DNA of 64,000 bases from the NCBI GenBank assembly GCA_947359465.1, contig OX375880.1, forward strand, positions 27,924,548-27,988,547, in the 5' to 3' direction. A program made the translations under genes and the position numbers. The DNA is from Metellina segmentata (Eukaryota; Arthropoda; Arachnida; Araneae; Tetragnathidae). A model generated the notes under the pieces. The model worked only from the letters and a program-made list of their open reading frames with translations. It did not search any database and was not told the DNA's origin. Within the stretch, counting starts at the first letter, position 1. Every line of letters begins with the position of its first letter. Shown here one piece after another: positions 1 through 12,600 of the stretch.

Positions 1-1300
1 TAAGTAACGACGATAAAAGTTAATCATGCCGAGAAAAGTGCGCAATTCATGAATTGTTTCAGGCAATTTATAATCTAAAATTGATTGAACTTTAGCGGGA
101 AGTGGGCGTGAACCTTCTGGTGTAATTAAATACCCTAAAAATTCCAATTTCTTAACTCCTAACTCTGATTTAGAAATATTTATTCTTAAACCATATTTTT
201 CCAAGCGATTAAAAACTAATTTCAAATTATCTTTATGTTCATCTATAGTTGAAGAGGCTATCAAAATATCATCTAAATAAGGAAATACGAAACTCAATCC
301 ACAGAAAACTTCATTAATAAAGCGTTGAAATGTGGAAGGCGCGTTTCGTAAACCAAAACTCATAACATTAAATTCATAAAGTCCGAAAGGTGTAATAATC
401 GCAGTTTTTTGCTTATCTTCTTCAGCAATCGGTATTTGAAAATACGCTTTAAATAAATCAATTTTTGAGAAAATCTTCAATTCTCGGTATCGGATAACGA
501 TCAGGAATAGTTTGTGCATTTAACCTTCTATAATCACCACACGGCCGTAATGTACCATCTTTTTTATGCACTAAATGCAGTGGACTAGCCCATGGCGATT
601 TTGAAGGTCGAATTATGTTATTGTCTAGCATATATTTAAATTCCTGTTTCGCAATTTCTAATCTTTTGGTATCTAACTGTCGAGCTCTCGAATATACTGG
701 CAGACCTTCAGTGGCAATATAATGTTTGACATTGTGCGGAGTATTATTTATCAACAGATTAGGTTTCATCAAATTTGGGTACAAGGAAATGATATCAGAA
801 AAATTAGAAGACTGATTCATAACACTTAAATTATTTTCTGCCTCTATAGATGAAATTTCACCAGTTACAAAAAGGTTAGTTAGTCCATCAATAAGGCGTT
901 TTTTGTTAATATCTACCAACAATTTGAACTTATTTAAGAAGTCAGCTCCAAGTATTCCTTTATCCACTTTCGCTATTATGAAAGGCCACTGGAAATCACG
1001 GCGAAGTCCCAAATTGAGTGTCAAAATTTTATGTCCGAAAGTTTGAATTTCGGAACCATTAGCTGCATAAAGTTTAAAAGAATTACATACTTTATGTTTT
1101 TCTGAAGCTGGAATGATTGATACATCCGCTCCACTATCAACTAGAAAGCGCAAGCCGGTGTTCTTGTCCCTCACAAATAAACGGTAATTGCGGCAATCTT
1201 GAATATCATCAGCAGCAGAGCTCGCCGTTCCTTCTACTGCTGACTTATGTTTTCCGACGACTTCCAACTGCAAGGACCTTTGCATTTGTTTGGATAACAA
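1..1300 (-). pseudogene. Ty3/gypsy pol remnant: protease and reverse transcriptase, broken
   Basis: From 1300 down to about 458 the minus strand encodes an aspartic protease (DSGAD active site near residue 57) and the start of a reverse transcriptase ([20 protein letters not shown] and the YPIPR motif). Around 460-480 the frame breaks. Several codons normally present after the RIEDF motif are missing and the next frame takes over. RT coding then continues to base 1 and includes the YLDD catalytic motif at about 268-280. The element runs off the left edge, so RNase H, integrase and the 3' LTR are not visible. The break makes this copy a pseudogene. Family assignment (Ty3/gypsy, Metaviridae) is confident; the clade is not resolved. 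Confidence 0.85.
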
Positions 1301-2061
1301 TTAGCTCCGAACTTGAAATGGTAATAGCAGTATTTGCCTTCTGGGTAGAATCGCTTTTTCGATCGACTTCTATTTCGCCTCATATTTGGAACACGAATGT
1401 CAGTTCTAGATTGTCTGTCAATGTTCAGAGCAGATATTTGTTGTTCTAAAGAAGAAATTTTTTCGAGGATTTTGGTTGTTTCTGAGTTATCGGGAGTTGC
1501 AGAAAAAAGTTCCGTTTTCGGATTCATTTCCAAAATTTTATCAGCCATAACTGAAAGATTATCAAGGCTTTCTACACTCACCAACAAAATGTTCTGAATG
1601 GATTCTGGTAATTTTTCGAGCCATAACGTGCGTAAAACCTTCTCGGAGATGTTCATTCCGCCAAGCGATTTCATTTTACGTAGTAATTGACTAGGCTTTA
1701 CATCACCTAGTGAAATTCCAGTAAGTAGACGCTTGATACTTTTTTCTTCGCTTTCTTGAAAAGTATTTAAAAGTCTTTCCTTTGCTGCAGAATACTTGTC
1801 ACTTCGACCACTTCGGATTATGTCCCAGATGTTTTCAACCACTTTAGGTTCCATCTGTGCAACCAGGTAATTGAATTTCGTTTCCTCTGTCACAATATTC
1901 GCGATAGAAAACTGGGCTTCCACTTGATAAAACCAAATTTCAGGTTTTTCTTCCCAAAATGGAGGAATTTTGATGCTTACGCGATTTGTTTCCAGGTTCA
2001 AATCAGTTTTGTCAACTTTTGTCTCCATGTTTCCTTTTTGGGCGGGATCAGTATCAACCAT
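1234..2061 (-). CDS. Gag-like protein of a Ty3/gypsy retrotransposon
   Basis: An open frame of 275 codons on the minus strand begins about 30 bases after the candidate primer-binding site, as expected for gag. The protein is hydrophilic, with an N-terminal section resembling retrotransposon capsid proteins (a PPFW motif near residue 33 and a Trp-rich start). It ends in a basic Arg/Ser/Lys stretch followed by a Cys/His cluster ([11 protein letters not shown], then CKGPC), typical of gypsy Gag nucleocapsids. Its end overlaps the protease-RT frame, which lies in the -1 frame relative to it, so translation of pol would need a -1 frameshift. The frame is intact, but the downstream pol is broken, so the copy is probably inactive. 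Confidence 0.8.
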   Translation of the reverse strand: MVDTDPAQKGNMETKVDKTDLNLETNRVSIKIPPFWEEKPEIWFYQVEAQFSIANIVTEETKFNYLVAQMEPKVVENIWDIIRSGRSDKYSAAKERLLNTFQESEEKSIKRLLTGISLGDVKPSQLLRKMKSLGGMNISEKVLRTLWLEKLPESIQNILLVSVESLDNLSVMADKILEMNPKTELFSATPDNSETTKILEKISSLEQQISALNIDRQSRTDIRVPNMRRNRSRSKKRFYPEGKYCYYHFKFGANCYPNKCKGPCSWKSSENISQQ

Positions 2062-2092
2062 TTTTGCTCGTTCTCCTGATTCAGAAAATATT

Positions 2093-2109
2093 GTTATTCC
2101 GGGTCACCA
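2093..2109 (-). other. candidate tRNA primer-binding site
   Basis: On the minus strand TGGTGACCCGGAATAAC begins three bases after the LTR end. TGG complements the tRNA CCA end, and the position and length fit a reverse-transcription primer site. I could not assign the tRNA species. Confidence 0.55.
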
Positions 2110-2113
2110 ATTT

Positions 2114-2528
2114 TGTAGCTCTCTTAGAGCTACAAGACAAGAGATGAAAACAAGCAATACCGCCAAGTAATAATATTTATTACAGCATGCCAAGAACGAA
2201 CATATTGACTACAACAGAACTGCTGCTCAACTGCTTTTTTTAAATCAGAATGATAAGCAGAACATCAATCTTTCGTTTGTAAGAATTTATATTCTTTTTT
2301 AATTGGTATTGCCAGGTTTTGATGTAGAGCCTTTAAGAAAAGAAAGATTATACTCAGCATTCATAGATGCTTCTAAGTTATAATGACCGCTACAGTTTCG
2401 TATTGTACATGTTCGGTGTAGTTGTTGTTATGTTCGTTCGTGCCTGTGTATCTTAATGCTAATAAATGTTCTTTGCGTGTATGTAAAACGAATCGTATCG
2501 TCTCTCGGTCTACCTGGCATACATGACA
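2114..2528 (-). repeat. 5' LTR of the Ty3/gypsy element
   Basis: This 415-bp block lies just upstream of gag on the minus strand. It is bounded by TGT...ACA ends (plus strand tgtagc at 2114, atgaca ending at 2528). The inner end carries a short palindrome (tgtagctctcttagagctac). A candidate primer-binding site follows three bases beyond the inner end. The second LTR would lie outside the window, so the boundary rests on the TG/CA ends and position only. Confidence 0.65.
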
Positions 2529-2536
2529 AAAGAGTT

Positions 2537-2578
2537 GGCGACGAGGATGGGATTCGAACCCATGCGGGCAAAGCAAAA
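2537..2578 (-). pseudogene. 3' half of a tRNA-Ser gene
   Basis: Read on the minus strand this is a serine-type variable arm, a T arm with GGGTTCGAATCCC, and an acceptor strand ending CCTCGTCG. A run of four T follows, as in a Pol III terminator. The anticodon and D arms are missing or unrecognisable: the sequence passes into a SINE tail at about 2587. It is therefore a truncated gene copy. The assignment to serine rests on the variable-arm and acceptor sequence. Confidence 0.5.
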
Positions 2579-2586
2579 CAAATTGG

Positions 2587-2678
2587 CTCTGATCTTTCGA
2601 TTTGGTATTGATCATGGACCATCATCAATAGCTGGTTGTGTTGCTCTAGTACGAAGTTAATTAAAAATGCCAAATACC
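2587..2678 (+). repeat. SINE family A, 3' tail only
   Basis: A diverged copy of the family-A 3' end (gatcatggaccatcatcaat, then a ttgctctagtacg block and a taattaaaaat tail). It sits directly before the full copy at 2682. Confidence 0.7.
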
Positions 2679-2681
2679 ATA

Positions 2682-2992
2682 GCCGACCAACCGGTATAGT
2701 GGTTAAGGTGTCAGCCTGTAGATCGTAAGGTTCCTGGTTCGAATCCGGGTCCGGGCATGGATGTTTGTAAACGTATGGTGTACCTTAAATCTGTCGTGGC
2801 CGAAAGTCCTCACGTTGGGTTGGTGTGGAATTTTGGAGAGTGGGGTGCCAAGTCAGGTGTTGCTTCGTCATCTGACCGTGGTTCAAAATTACGAGGTGTT
2901 GTCCTCGGATCCTTCACTGTCAATAGCTCGTTGTGTTGTTCTAGTACGACGTTAACTAATAATTACCAATCACCAAATACCATAGACTTGCC
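2682..2992 (+). repeat. SINE family A, near full length (tRNA-derived)
   Basis: This is the reference copy of a SINE found at least 15 times in the window. The head begins gccgaccaaccggtatagtg and carries Pol III-like A- and B-box sequences (tagtggttaagg; ggttcgaatcc). It is followed by a body with the landmarks gtatggtgtacc, gtcgtggccgaaagtcctca, tcgtcatctgaccgtggttc and gaggtgttgtcctcgga. The tail ends ctctagtacgacgttaacta plus an A/T-rich segment. The head folds only loosely as a tRNA, so it is a SINE promoter and not a working tRNA gene. Confidence 0.85.
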
Positions 2993-3000
2993 AAATACAT

Positions 3001-3180
3001 GACATTGACGTGGTGTAGAAGCTTAGAGAGGGGTGCCAGGTCATGTGTGTCCTCGAAGTCTAACCGTGGTTCGAAATTGTGTGGTATTGACCTCGACCTT
3101 TCTCTTCGGTAGTGATTCCGGACTGCTGCAAATAGCCCGTTATGTTGCACTAGCACAATTCTAAGCAAAATATATACCAA
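3001..3180 (+). repeat. SINE family A, diverged 3' part
   Basis: Matches the family body from the gtgtagaagcttagagaggg region to the tail (tagcccgttatgttgcacta), with many substitutions. It lacks the tRNA-like head. Confidence 0.65.
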
Positions 3181-3227
3181 TCTACCTCAATAAAAACACT
3201 CGCGTGAAAGAAATATAATCTTTGTAT

Positions 3228-3330
3228 GGAATTGGTAATGGTAATGGTAATTTTAGTTAACGTCTTACTAGAGCAACATAACGGGCTATTGACGACGGTT
3301 CGGGATAAGTCCACGCAGGCTGATGAGGCC
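3228..3330 (-). repeat. SINE family A, inverted 3' end
   Basis: Reverse complement of the family tail (taattttagttaacgtctta, gggctattgacgacggttcg). It lies head-to-head with the copies at 2682-3180, about 180 bp upstream of the SRPRA start codon. Confidence 0.7.
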
Positions 3331-3510
3331 ACTCTTTGACAGCCCAATAGATATCCCTTGTAGGCATGTTTCTCTCACTGCAACTGTAATTTGGAAACCA
3401 AAATTACGTTGCGAGCAAAACGTAACGTAACATTTCAGGAAAACATATGTTCATAGATACGATTTGTTACCTCTTTTCGTGTGTAAGCGTGGAAGTATAG
3501 TGCGACAAAA

Positions 3511-3627
3511 ATGCTCGATCTGTTTACCATCTTCAGCAAAAGTGGGATAGTATTGTGGTGTTTTCAAGGCACTTCTCAAATATTTACATCGCCTGTCAAC
3601 GCACTAATTCGCTCTGTTATTTTACAG
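3511..3627 (+). CDS. SRPRA: SRPRA exon 1 (codons 1-39)
   Basis: Begins with the only ATG that gives the conserved [20 protein letters not shown] start of the SRX domain. It ends cag before gtaatt, in phase 0. The 5' UTR and transcription start upstream are not resolved. Confidence 0.93.
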
Positions 3628-6600
3628 GTAATTTAATTGTAGGATTTCGAATAACCTAATTAAACAACAAATTCACTCTCAGCAGCATCTTATTGTTCTG
3701 TTTATTAAACTTCTGCAATAATGTATGTTTTATGTAAATTACAAATATTTGTGAATAGTTCATGAATTTCGAGTTAATTCCTTAGTGTTTATAGTTTTTT
3801 GACTTGGTTTCTGGATTTTGATGTTATGGTAATTGATCGTTTATTAACTTGCATGCACAAGGAAATTTTTTTTGAGCACTTGGTTAATCGCGAGTAATTA
3901 AATCTATCGTTCTCTACCGGTTCGTGATAAGTTATTTGTAAACTGCATTGTGTTTTTTTTTTCATGTGAATAGAGTTTATTTATTTCAACAATCTTGTAG
4001 ATTGAATTTTTATTTAAAATGTGCGATTTGTGTCGGCAGTTTATTAATGATTAAAGTTTTAGATGAAGTTTTTTAAGAATTTCTGAGACAGGTATAATAT
4101 TATGCAGAAATTAATAATGCCTCAATGGCATGCATCTGCTGTTTAAAAAAAATAGAGTACTCTAATAATAAAGTATGTGGCGTAGCATTTCCTTGCATAT
4201 TTGCACAAACATTAAATGCCTGCTGAAATATACTTGTTTGTTTCTGTCATTTGTAATCTAACAATTAATAGCATGGAATAATATAGAAATAAAAGTGATG
4301 TAATGAAGTTAAATTTTTTTAAATCACTTGCTGTAATTTTAGAGTGATAAACTGGGAAGCCCGAGTAAATATGTTTTATTACTTGATCATGTACTGAAGT
4401 GTTTAAAATCTTCCGTTTTTGTGCAATGGATATTTCAGTATTTGTGTTAGAAATTGAATACATTTTATTTCTTTGACAATAAGAAATTACTTTTTTGCAC
4501 TTAATCTATTTTTCTTTTGAATCAAGTGTTTTTGAGATGTGTATTAAGAATATCTTTTTCCAGGAGAGAGGTATAAACGAAAATTTTACCTACGATGGCC
4601 TTACTCTCAAGTACAAGTTGGATAATGAGTTTGAGCTTGTCTTTGTTGTAAGAAGCTATTTTTAGTATTATATAATGCATCACTAAATTCTTACTTGCAT
4701 GAAAATGTTTGTTTTTTCTCCAAGTATAATAAGGAATCTTGTAAATAGAAACTTTCATTGAAAATAATAGAAGTTTAAGCTTTGTTGGTGTAATATTTAA
4801 CTAGTCTTACATTTTTTATTGCTTTCTTTCTAGGTTGCCTATCAAAAAATCTTACAATTATCTTATGTGGACAAATTTCTTGATGATATTCATTTGGAAT
4901 TCAGAGATAAATATAAGAAACAGCTAAATGGTGGTGATTTTTTTTCAAACTTCGAATTCAATCATGAATTTCAAAGAGTAAGTGCTTTCTGTTATGGTTA
5001 AGTAACAATCGCTGCCACTCATTGATGTCTGACAGTTGGATTTATTCTATTTTTTCTTATATTATAGATGTTTTACAATATCCAGTTTCTTGCATTTAAT
5101 TTCATTCTATCAACATTATTATTAAGGATTCTTATAGAACTTATTCAAAAGACTCAGACTTAAAAGTTCAACCTTGTTTCCTTAATGTATATTGACCCTG
5201 CAACAGATTTGGTACTCAGTTAATTTGATTATATTGATTGTTTAATGCTTAATTAATTCTTCATAAACCACTTTCAAGATTAATTTATGATTTCATTTCC
5301 TTTTTACTGCTTTTTAATAAATTGGATTTCTTTTCACTCAGATCCTGAAGAAATCAGAGGAATATGGTCGTAAAATAATGGATCAGCCTAGGAAAATGAG
5401 AACCTTTGATGAATCTTTGAAGTCTAAGAAAACTGTTGCATCCATGATTGAGAATAAAAATGATCCCAAAGGAAAAGAGAAAGAAACTTCAAAACCAGCT
5501 GGTATATTTTACTCAACATTTTTTTTTTGTATTATTAAATAACAACAAATACACTATATAGTTATGCATTTACATATTATATGATCTTTTTGAACACAGT
5601 AGCTTAGTTTCGGAAGAGAAATTAGTTTAAAAATTGGTCATACTTTCTCTTGATGTAGTTTAGTTCTGCTGTAGTTTCACAACTATGCTTGATTATTTTG
5701 CATTATCTTGGTTCTTTTACTCTAGTCAATTCAAATTAGATTTGTATTCCAAATTTCTATACACAGCACATTCAAGAATGATTTAAAAAATAAATTTACC
5801 TCATGGTTCCAGCCGCAAAGACTGATAACAAATCACCTGTACTCGATAAATCTCCAAAAGGAAGTGACAAAGAGAATGGCATCATTGAAGATAATGATAA
5901 TGTGCTTAAAATGAGATCAAAGTTTCAGCAGAAACAGTCTAAGGGAAAGAAGGCCGAGTCCAAGTAAGTTTTAATAAAAAAATTTGAAAATATTTTAGTC
6001 TTGAATTGAGTAATCACACTGATTGATGCATATTTTATGACTCAGAAAGCAAAACAAGGTTTATGCCCAACACCTAGAATGAAAGTGTGTCCATGTTTGG
6101 ATCTTGCCTCATAAAACTTTCAACATCCAATCCTAGAAACAGTGGAAACTCTTATGAGAAATTATCTGTGTTTAAATATCTGTCCTAACAACAAGGATTA
6201 CCTTCAGTTTTATGATTCTCTTCTAAAATGTAGTTTTAACCTTAGAATGGCAAGTCCTCCCATTACTCGAAAGTAAAAAAAAAAAATATCAATGCATTTG
6301 AAGTCAGATAAAGGAATAAAGAAACACTATTAAATGAACCCACATAGGAAGTTTGCTAAGGTTGATACTTCTATCTTAATATTTTTGCTTAACCAATGCT
6401 ATTTAGATGGTGCAACTTGCTTGGAGTAAAAAAATACCAGCAGACATTTTAGGTAAATTTAGCTCTAGAATGTTTCTAAATTGAATTGTAAAAAAAAAAA
6501 TTCTGCTGCATGCTTATCAAGTAAAATGATTAAAAGTCATGAGAAATAATAAAATTTGACAGTATGTGCAAAGAGAAGCGACAAACGCTCTTCCGTTGTC

Positions 6601-9600
6601 GCAATGACATCAACAAACATTATATAAATGACACTTGCTTATAGCTTTATTTCATGAAAACTTGAATAATATAATCAAATATTCTTATTTTCCCAGCCAT
6701 TTTTGAAAACTAAGGATAGGATTCATATTGAGTTTGATGTGTGTGTATATATTCAGACATGCAATGTTTTACTTAGGAATATTGTAAATTATATTTGAAA
6801 TATATATTAAACCTCTGCTGAATATTGTAATCTTGAGATTTAGCTTATTTAACTCAGCGTCATGAGATTTCAGAGTATTGAAAAATTGGTTTAATGACTG
6901 TTTAATGTCTAAATAACTACATGTATTGGCTGAAAGAATCTTAGGAAATATTTTGTATGTCAAGAAGGTAAAAACTGGTCTGCCAGATAGATACAATATA
7001 TGCGCATATATCCCTTGAACTGCTAATGCATGTCAACCAGTGTTCAAGCTTATTTTTACTTCGAACCATTTATAACTAACTTTGAGATTTTATGGAAACC
7101 CATATACTAAAATTCAGTAGTATCAATTTTAATCTTTTGTTGTGTGGCCTCAGGGGTATATCCTCCTTCAGGTGTGTGTATGGGCTTCAAGGACCCAAGG
7201 TACTCGTGACCTTTTCTTTTTCCATGTAGTTTACCGTCTTTAGTTAACACAGGTGTGCTCCTGGGATACCCAAAAGATCTTTTTCTGCTCACTTCCACTA
7301 CTCTGTTCCCAATCCCCCCTTTCATCGCATTTTTCTGCTTGAAGTTGTGTCTGTCTTATATGTGTGATATAACTTGGCTAAATATAGCTCATGTGCTATA
7401 AACCCCTCCCCCAAACAACCAAATTTAGCTGTGCATAAATTAAAATATCGCTCGTGGCAGCAAACTGGTATCACAACTCGCGAGACTCTCTTGGAAACAG
7501 TTGTTGAAAATCAATTCCAACTAATGGGAATTCAGTTCTGATGTCATGTATAGTGTTCAGATGAAGGTATATTGAACGCCTTGTTGTGTTTTGGAATAGG
7601 AGCCATTTCTCTTTCTCGTCGGTACTACTCCTTTAAAAAATATCTTTAGTTGCAATTTCCCTTCTAATTTGTCTATGAATATTTATAGTCTCTATTTGTG
7701 CATAATTTCCTTTACTTATTTCCTTTCCTATTGAAATTTTACTTTAGAAAAAGTCCCCTTCCGAAGGATAAGTCCAAAAAACCTCGAATTTGGGACTGTG
7801 CTGGATCAGCCAGAGAAGCCAGTGTTTTGGACTTCAGTAATAAAGGCGAAGATGGGGAACCCCAAACAAATGGATTTAAGCCTTCCGAAGAAGCATTTTG
7901 TGACAGAATGGTTTGTAAAATCTGCCTTTCAGATTTTTAAAGTGGAAAATATCTCGAACGAAATGTCTGTTCTTTCAAATTTTATTCAGAACATCAGAAC
8001 ATGTGTAGTTGGAAATTTAACCATCCAAAACATTTTATAACAGTCAAACTGACTTGCAATATTTTATTTCACTCTGATAAAGGTTACCTTTTCTACAAAT
8101 TATCAAACTCTAAATAGACTTAATTTGTTTAAGAAAATTAATCTACTTTTAATGGTGTAGTTTGTTGTGATTTCAACTCTTACTGAATCGTGAGTATTTT
8201 ATATTCAGTGCAAATAATTTCGATTTTGCCTTGGAGGGTACTGCCTGACCAGAACTATTTAGTTCTGTTTGCTAGTCCAGTTATCAAGTGCTGTTGCATT
8301 GCATTGCACAGGTCTTAAAACGAAATGAAAAAGAATACAAATCAATCAAATCAATTTTTATTGGTGTTGAATGGATTGAATAAAACAGCCATATCAACAA
8401 AATATTCTTAACCATGCTTCAAAATTGCAATTATTTTAGTGACACCAATGGTGTATGGGCTTTACACCTTTTGCTGACTACTCTTTGAGGAATGCTGAAG
8501 TTATCAAAATTATGTGTTTAAAAATCAAGTGAAGTAGTAAACATGTTTCAACAAGCACAAAATTATGTAAGTAAAGAAAGGGAAAACCTTCTCATTGAAT
8601 GTTTCGGTGTATTGTGCAAAATCCTGTTAAAGCATATTAAATTACCATTCAACTATTTGCAATTGAGGATCCTGATTGAGGAAGATAACTGAGAAATGGG
8701 TTCCTCTTTCTTATTCATGCTCTGTTAACCTTCATAGTCAGTCAGCTGCATATGATCTATTTTGTACGAAGTTAATCCAATTTAGTGGAACTTTTTTCCT
8801 TTCCTTTTTTCTATGTTCATTTCTCAACTATAAATTAAGTCAGACCCATTTTAAAATCTTTTGTTGATGATTTTATTGGTACTATACTTTTATTGGTTGG
8901 ATGCTGAAATTTGCTATGAATGATTTATTTGAATAGCCTTACATTTCTTTGTAATTCCTTGGAAAGTTCCAAAGATAACATTTAAAATTCTACATATGTG
9001 CGTATCAAACTTTGTTGATATTCATTTATTAAATAAAGTATAAATTTGTTAGACCATATTTAAAAATATCAACTCACATAATTTTAAAATGTTTTTTTAA
9101 TCTCTAAATTTTGTTTTAGCACTGAAATGTATTAATTTGTGCATCTTGAATTCAAGCATTTTCTGTTAATACTCTGCCTTTATGCTGCTTTGTGATATCT
9201 AGTCTTAATTCATGAACTGTAAACTGGTATAAATTTGTTTTTGAACTCACTCTGATTTCACAGTTTCTCTTTGATTAATCTTTAGCTTCAGGAACTATTT
9301 AATTTTCTTCAGCAAGTTAAATTGCCTTGAATAATTATATGTTTTTGTAGGAGGTAGGAAAGTATAGAGGTCCTGTAAAACGTGTAGAAACATCTGAAAG
9401 CGAGTCTGAATCAGAAGAAGAGGAAGAGGAGGAGGTTAACCAGAAGAAAAAGAGGTTGGTTCATTTTTTCAATAATACTGTGACTGAAATGTTTGTACAG
9501 ATGGATTCAATTCAATGGTTCTATGACTATATTTTAAAGTTTTTATGTTTGTGATTATTAGAAGTAAAATTTCTGGAGATGCAAAAATAAGACAAACTTC

Positions 9601-12600
9601 AATTTTTAAATATGTTTTAAATACGTAAATTTTGTGTTATGTCACATAAACATAACAGACAAAGGTGGTGATATGTTTACACTTTTTACTTCTGTAGAAA
9701 TGGATACTGCATGTATTTGAGGTTATGAAACAAGAATGCTTCTATGTATGCTTAAATATTGCTCGAAATAAGACATGGGAACTTTGTATGTTTTGATTTC
9801 TAACATATTTTTATGTAAGAATAAAGCTGTGAGCTGCTACATATGATGTCTTTATTTTATAAATCTAACTACTAAATTGTGAAACACTGTATAAGTTTTT
9901 GATAAGTTAAAGATTTTTTGTCGTTGAAAATCTTTTTCCTGTGTCTCATTTCTTACATGTACCAGTAATTATCTATTACCTCTTGTCAAGAGACAACCTC
10001 GACACCATTTGTATTTGTCATTAAAAATTATCACCAAAGTAGCAGAAAAAACTTACATTTTGCCACAAAAGCTTCAAAGAAATTGCACATTGTAAATAAA
10101 AAGAAACTAAAAAAGGACGGAAAAGGTTTCACAAATTTTATTATTTTTATTTTTGAATTTTTTTCACTTATTTCTGGTGGGAAAGACAATCCTATTGCAA
10201 CCATAATTGTGTTGCAAATAATCCTAGTGCAAAAATGATTTGATCTACTATCACAAGTAAAAACAAGTGATGCCACGGCACTAATCACAGAAAGCATAAT
10301 TAAATGCCTAGGGCGTTGATGACGACTTTTTTGTTGCCAAGGAAATGTGACTAGATATAAATTAAAAGTATCCATGTGTCATGTAAAAAGCCTTTGTTTA
10401 TCATTAAGCTGTTGCTTTCATTAAGGATAAAAATGTTCTGTAGTTTCAGTTTCAGGGATACTATTTAATATTATTGACTCAGAATTTGGCGATTGAAAAT
10501 CCACGAGTCGCTATAAAAGAAAGAACCGTTTTTAGTTGGTTATGAGAGATTTTAATTTGTTATGTATATATGATACAGATATTTGTTGTAGGTATACTAG
10601 ACTATTGATAATTTTCTACAATTATTGTACTTATAGCCCTGCAAAAGGATATGGAATGTTTAGCATGTTTAAAGGTTTAGTTGGCCAAAAGAATGTAACT
10701 CGAGAGAGCATGCAGCCAATTTTGGATAAATTGAAAGATCATATGATTGGTATGTTTCAAATTATGATTTATTTCGCAATTTATCTTGCCATCTGTTTTA
10801 TTTTTTTTTAAACTAAAATTTTGTGTTGTATCTGAAGATGGAATACAGTACAATCTTGCTAGCATTCTCAGTGTACAATATCTGATGCTTGTGCTATTGA
10901 AATAATTACAATAATAAGAACTTTTTATTATCAGACCTCTGCCTTTTTGCTGTAAGTCTGTCTGGCAGTTCAATATAAACTTGAAACAGAAGTAAAATAT
11001 GAACTCTATCTTCAGTGTTGTCATGCCAATATGATCAGTACAACTTTTAAGATGGGTTCCTGTAATATCAGGTCTTACAGAGTGCAAATTGAAAAGTCTG
11101 AATGCCCAATTTGGTTGAGATGATTTTTGCAGGTAGTCTTGGTTAGGTAGACAAGTTCTTGCGAAAACACTGAAACAAGTTTTTCATTTAAATGAAACTT
11201 CCTTTGATGTTTTCTCCCTAGCCAAAAACGTTGCTGCCGACATTGCCGACAAACTGTGTGAATCTGTGGCCACCAAGTTGGAAGGAAAAGTATTGGGAAC
11301 TTTTACTGGTATCACTTCCACTGTCAAGACTACTCTTGTCGATGCCCTGGTGCAGCTCCTGTCCCCCAAGCGCCGTATCGATATCCTGCGTGATGTCATG
11401 GAAGCTCAGAAATCCCATCGACCTTACACCATTGTGTTCTGCGGAGTGAATGGAGTCGGCAAATCTACTAATCTAGCCAAGGTAAGAAAAGATTTAACTG
11501 TGAAAAAGCTTTAAAAATGATTAATTAAGATATTAAAAGCAAAAAGAATCAATGGTCATTTTGGTAGAAAAAATAAAAATGGAAAATTCAAGTTTCATGC
11601 CGACCAACCGGTATAGTGGTTAAGGTGTTAGCCTCTAGATCGGAAGGTCCCCGGTTCGAATCCGGGTTCGGGCATGGATGTTTGTAAGCGTATACCAGCT
11701 TAGGTGTTGCTTCGTCATCTGAACATGGTTAAAAATTACGATGTAATTGTTAGGGGCAATGATGGCCCTCCCACTGGGTGCTCCTTCACAAGTGGCCATC
11801 ACTTCCGGCCTTGTAGTGGACAATGACTTCGGTCAAAATGTGCCCGCCATTAGGAAAAATAAATAAAAATTCAGTTTCATTGTCACCGCCAATTAGCAAT
11901 AAATGGTGCCATTGTGGCTCAGTGGTTGCTCCTTTGCGCAAGCTACCTGCAAGTTCTAGGCAGCTTAGGATTCCTTCCTTCCTGGGTATATTTCTCACTC
12001 TTTTATTAGTAAAACTTCCTTGAGTGTGTATCTTTTACTTGATATTGCCTCTCTGTCTCGTGTTTGCCACAACATAGCCAAACATTGCCCTTGTGCTATA
12101 AAAACCCAACCCCTGTATTTTGTATTGAAGATGCAACCTGATCCTATTACCTTTGGCAATACCAATTGAATCAGGATTTCCTGTGACCTTTTGAATGGAG
12201 ATGTAAATTACCGAATTCTAGATGACCTCAGACTATAGGCCATCTTGATGATTCTATTGCCGATTCAGCAAAATAGTCATCTGTTGTAATTTTAGATTGA
12301 CATTTTGTAGCAATTGTTTCTGTTTCCTGAGGTTTAAAACTTACACCAGTGTGACTGATCTTGTTACCATCGGACTGCTTAGTTTAAAATACTTACATGT
12401 TAAACCATTTAAATATTAAATTAAAGGGGTGATTAAATAAAATCTGGGCGATGTTCTAAGCATAAAAAAAAATGTAGTTAAATCTCCTAAATAGAATGCA
12501 GCTTTAGTTATATAGAATGTAAATTTTTTAATGGATTGATAATTTCTAAGCTATGTAATCATTTTTAAATTTGGAACTTTATGAAGAGCTCTTTTTTAAT

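Noticed and set aside
2682..2760. functional tRNA gene (also at 11599, 24685, 47128)
   Set aside because: A and B boxes are present, but stem pairing is poor and the sequence runs on into a shared body; these are SINE heads.
7107..7325. 72-codon minus-strand frame in SRPRA intron 5
   Set aside because: Overlaps the presumed diverged body of a family-B SINE; no protein similarity.
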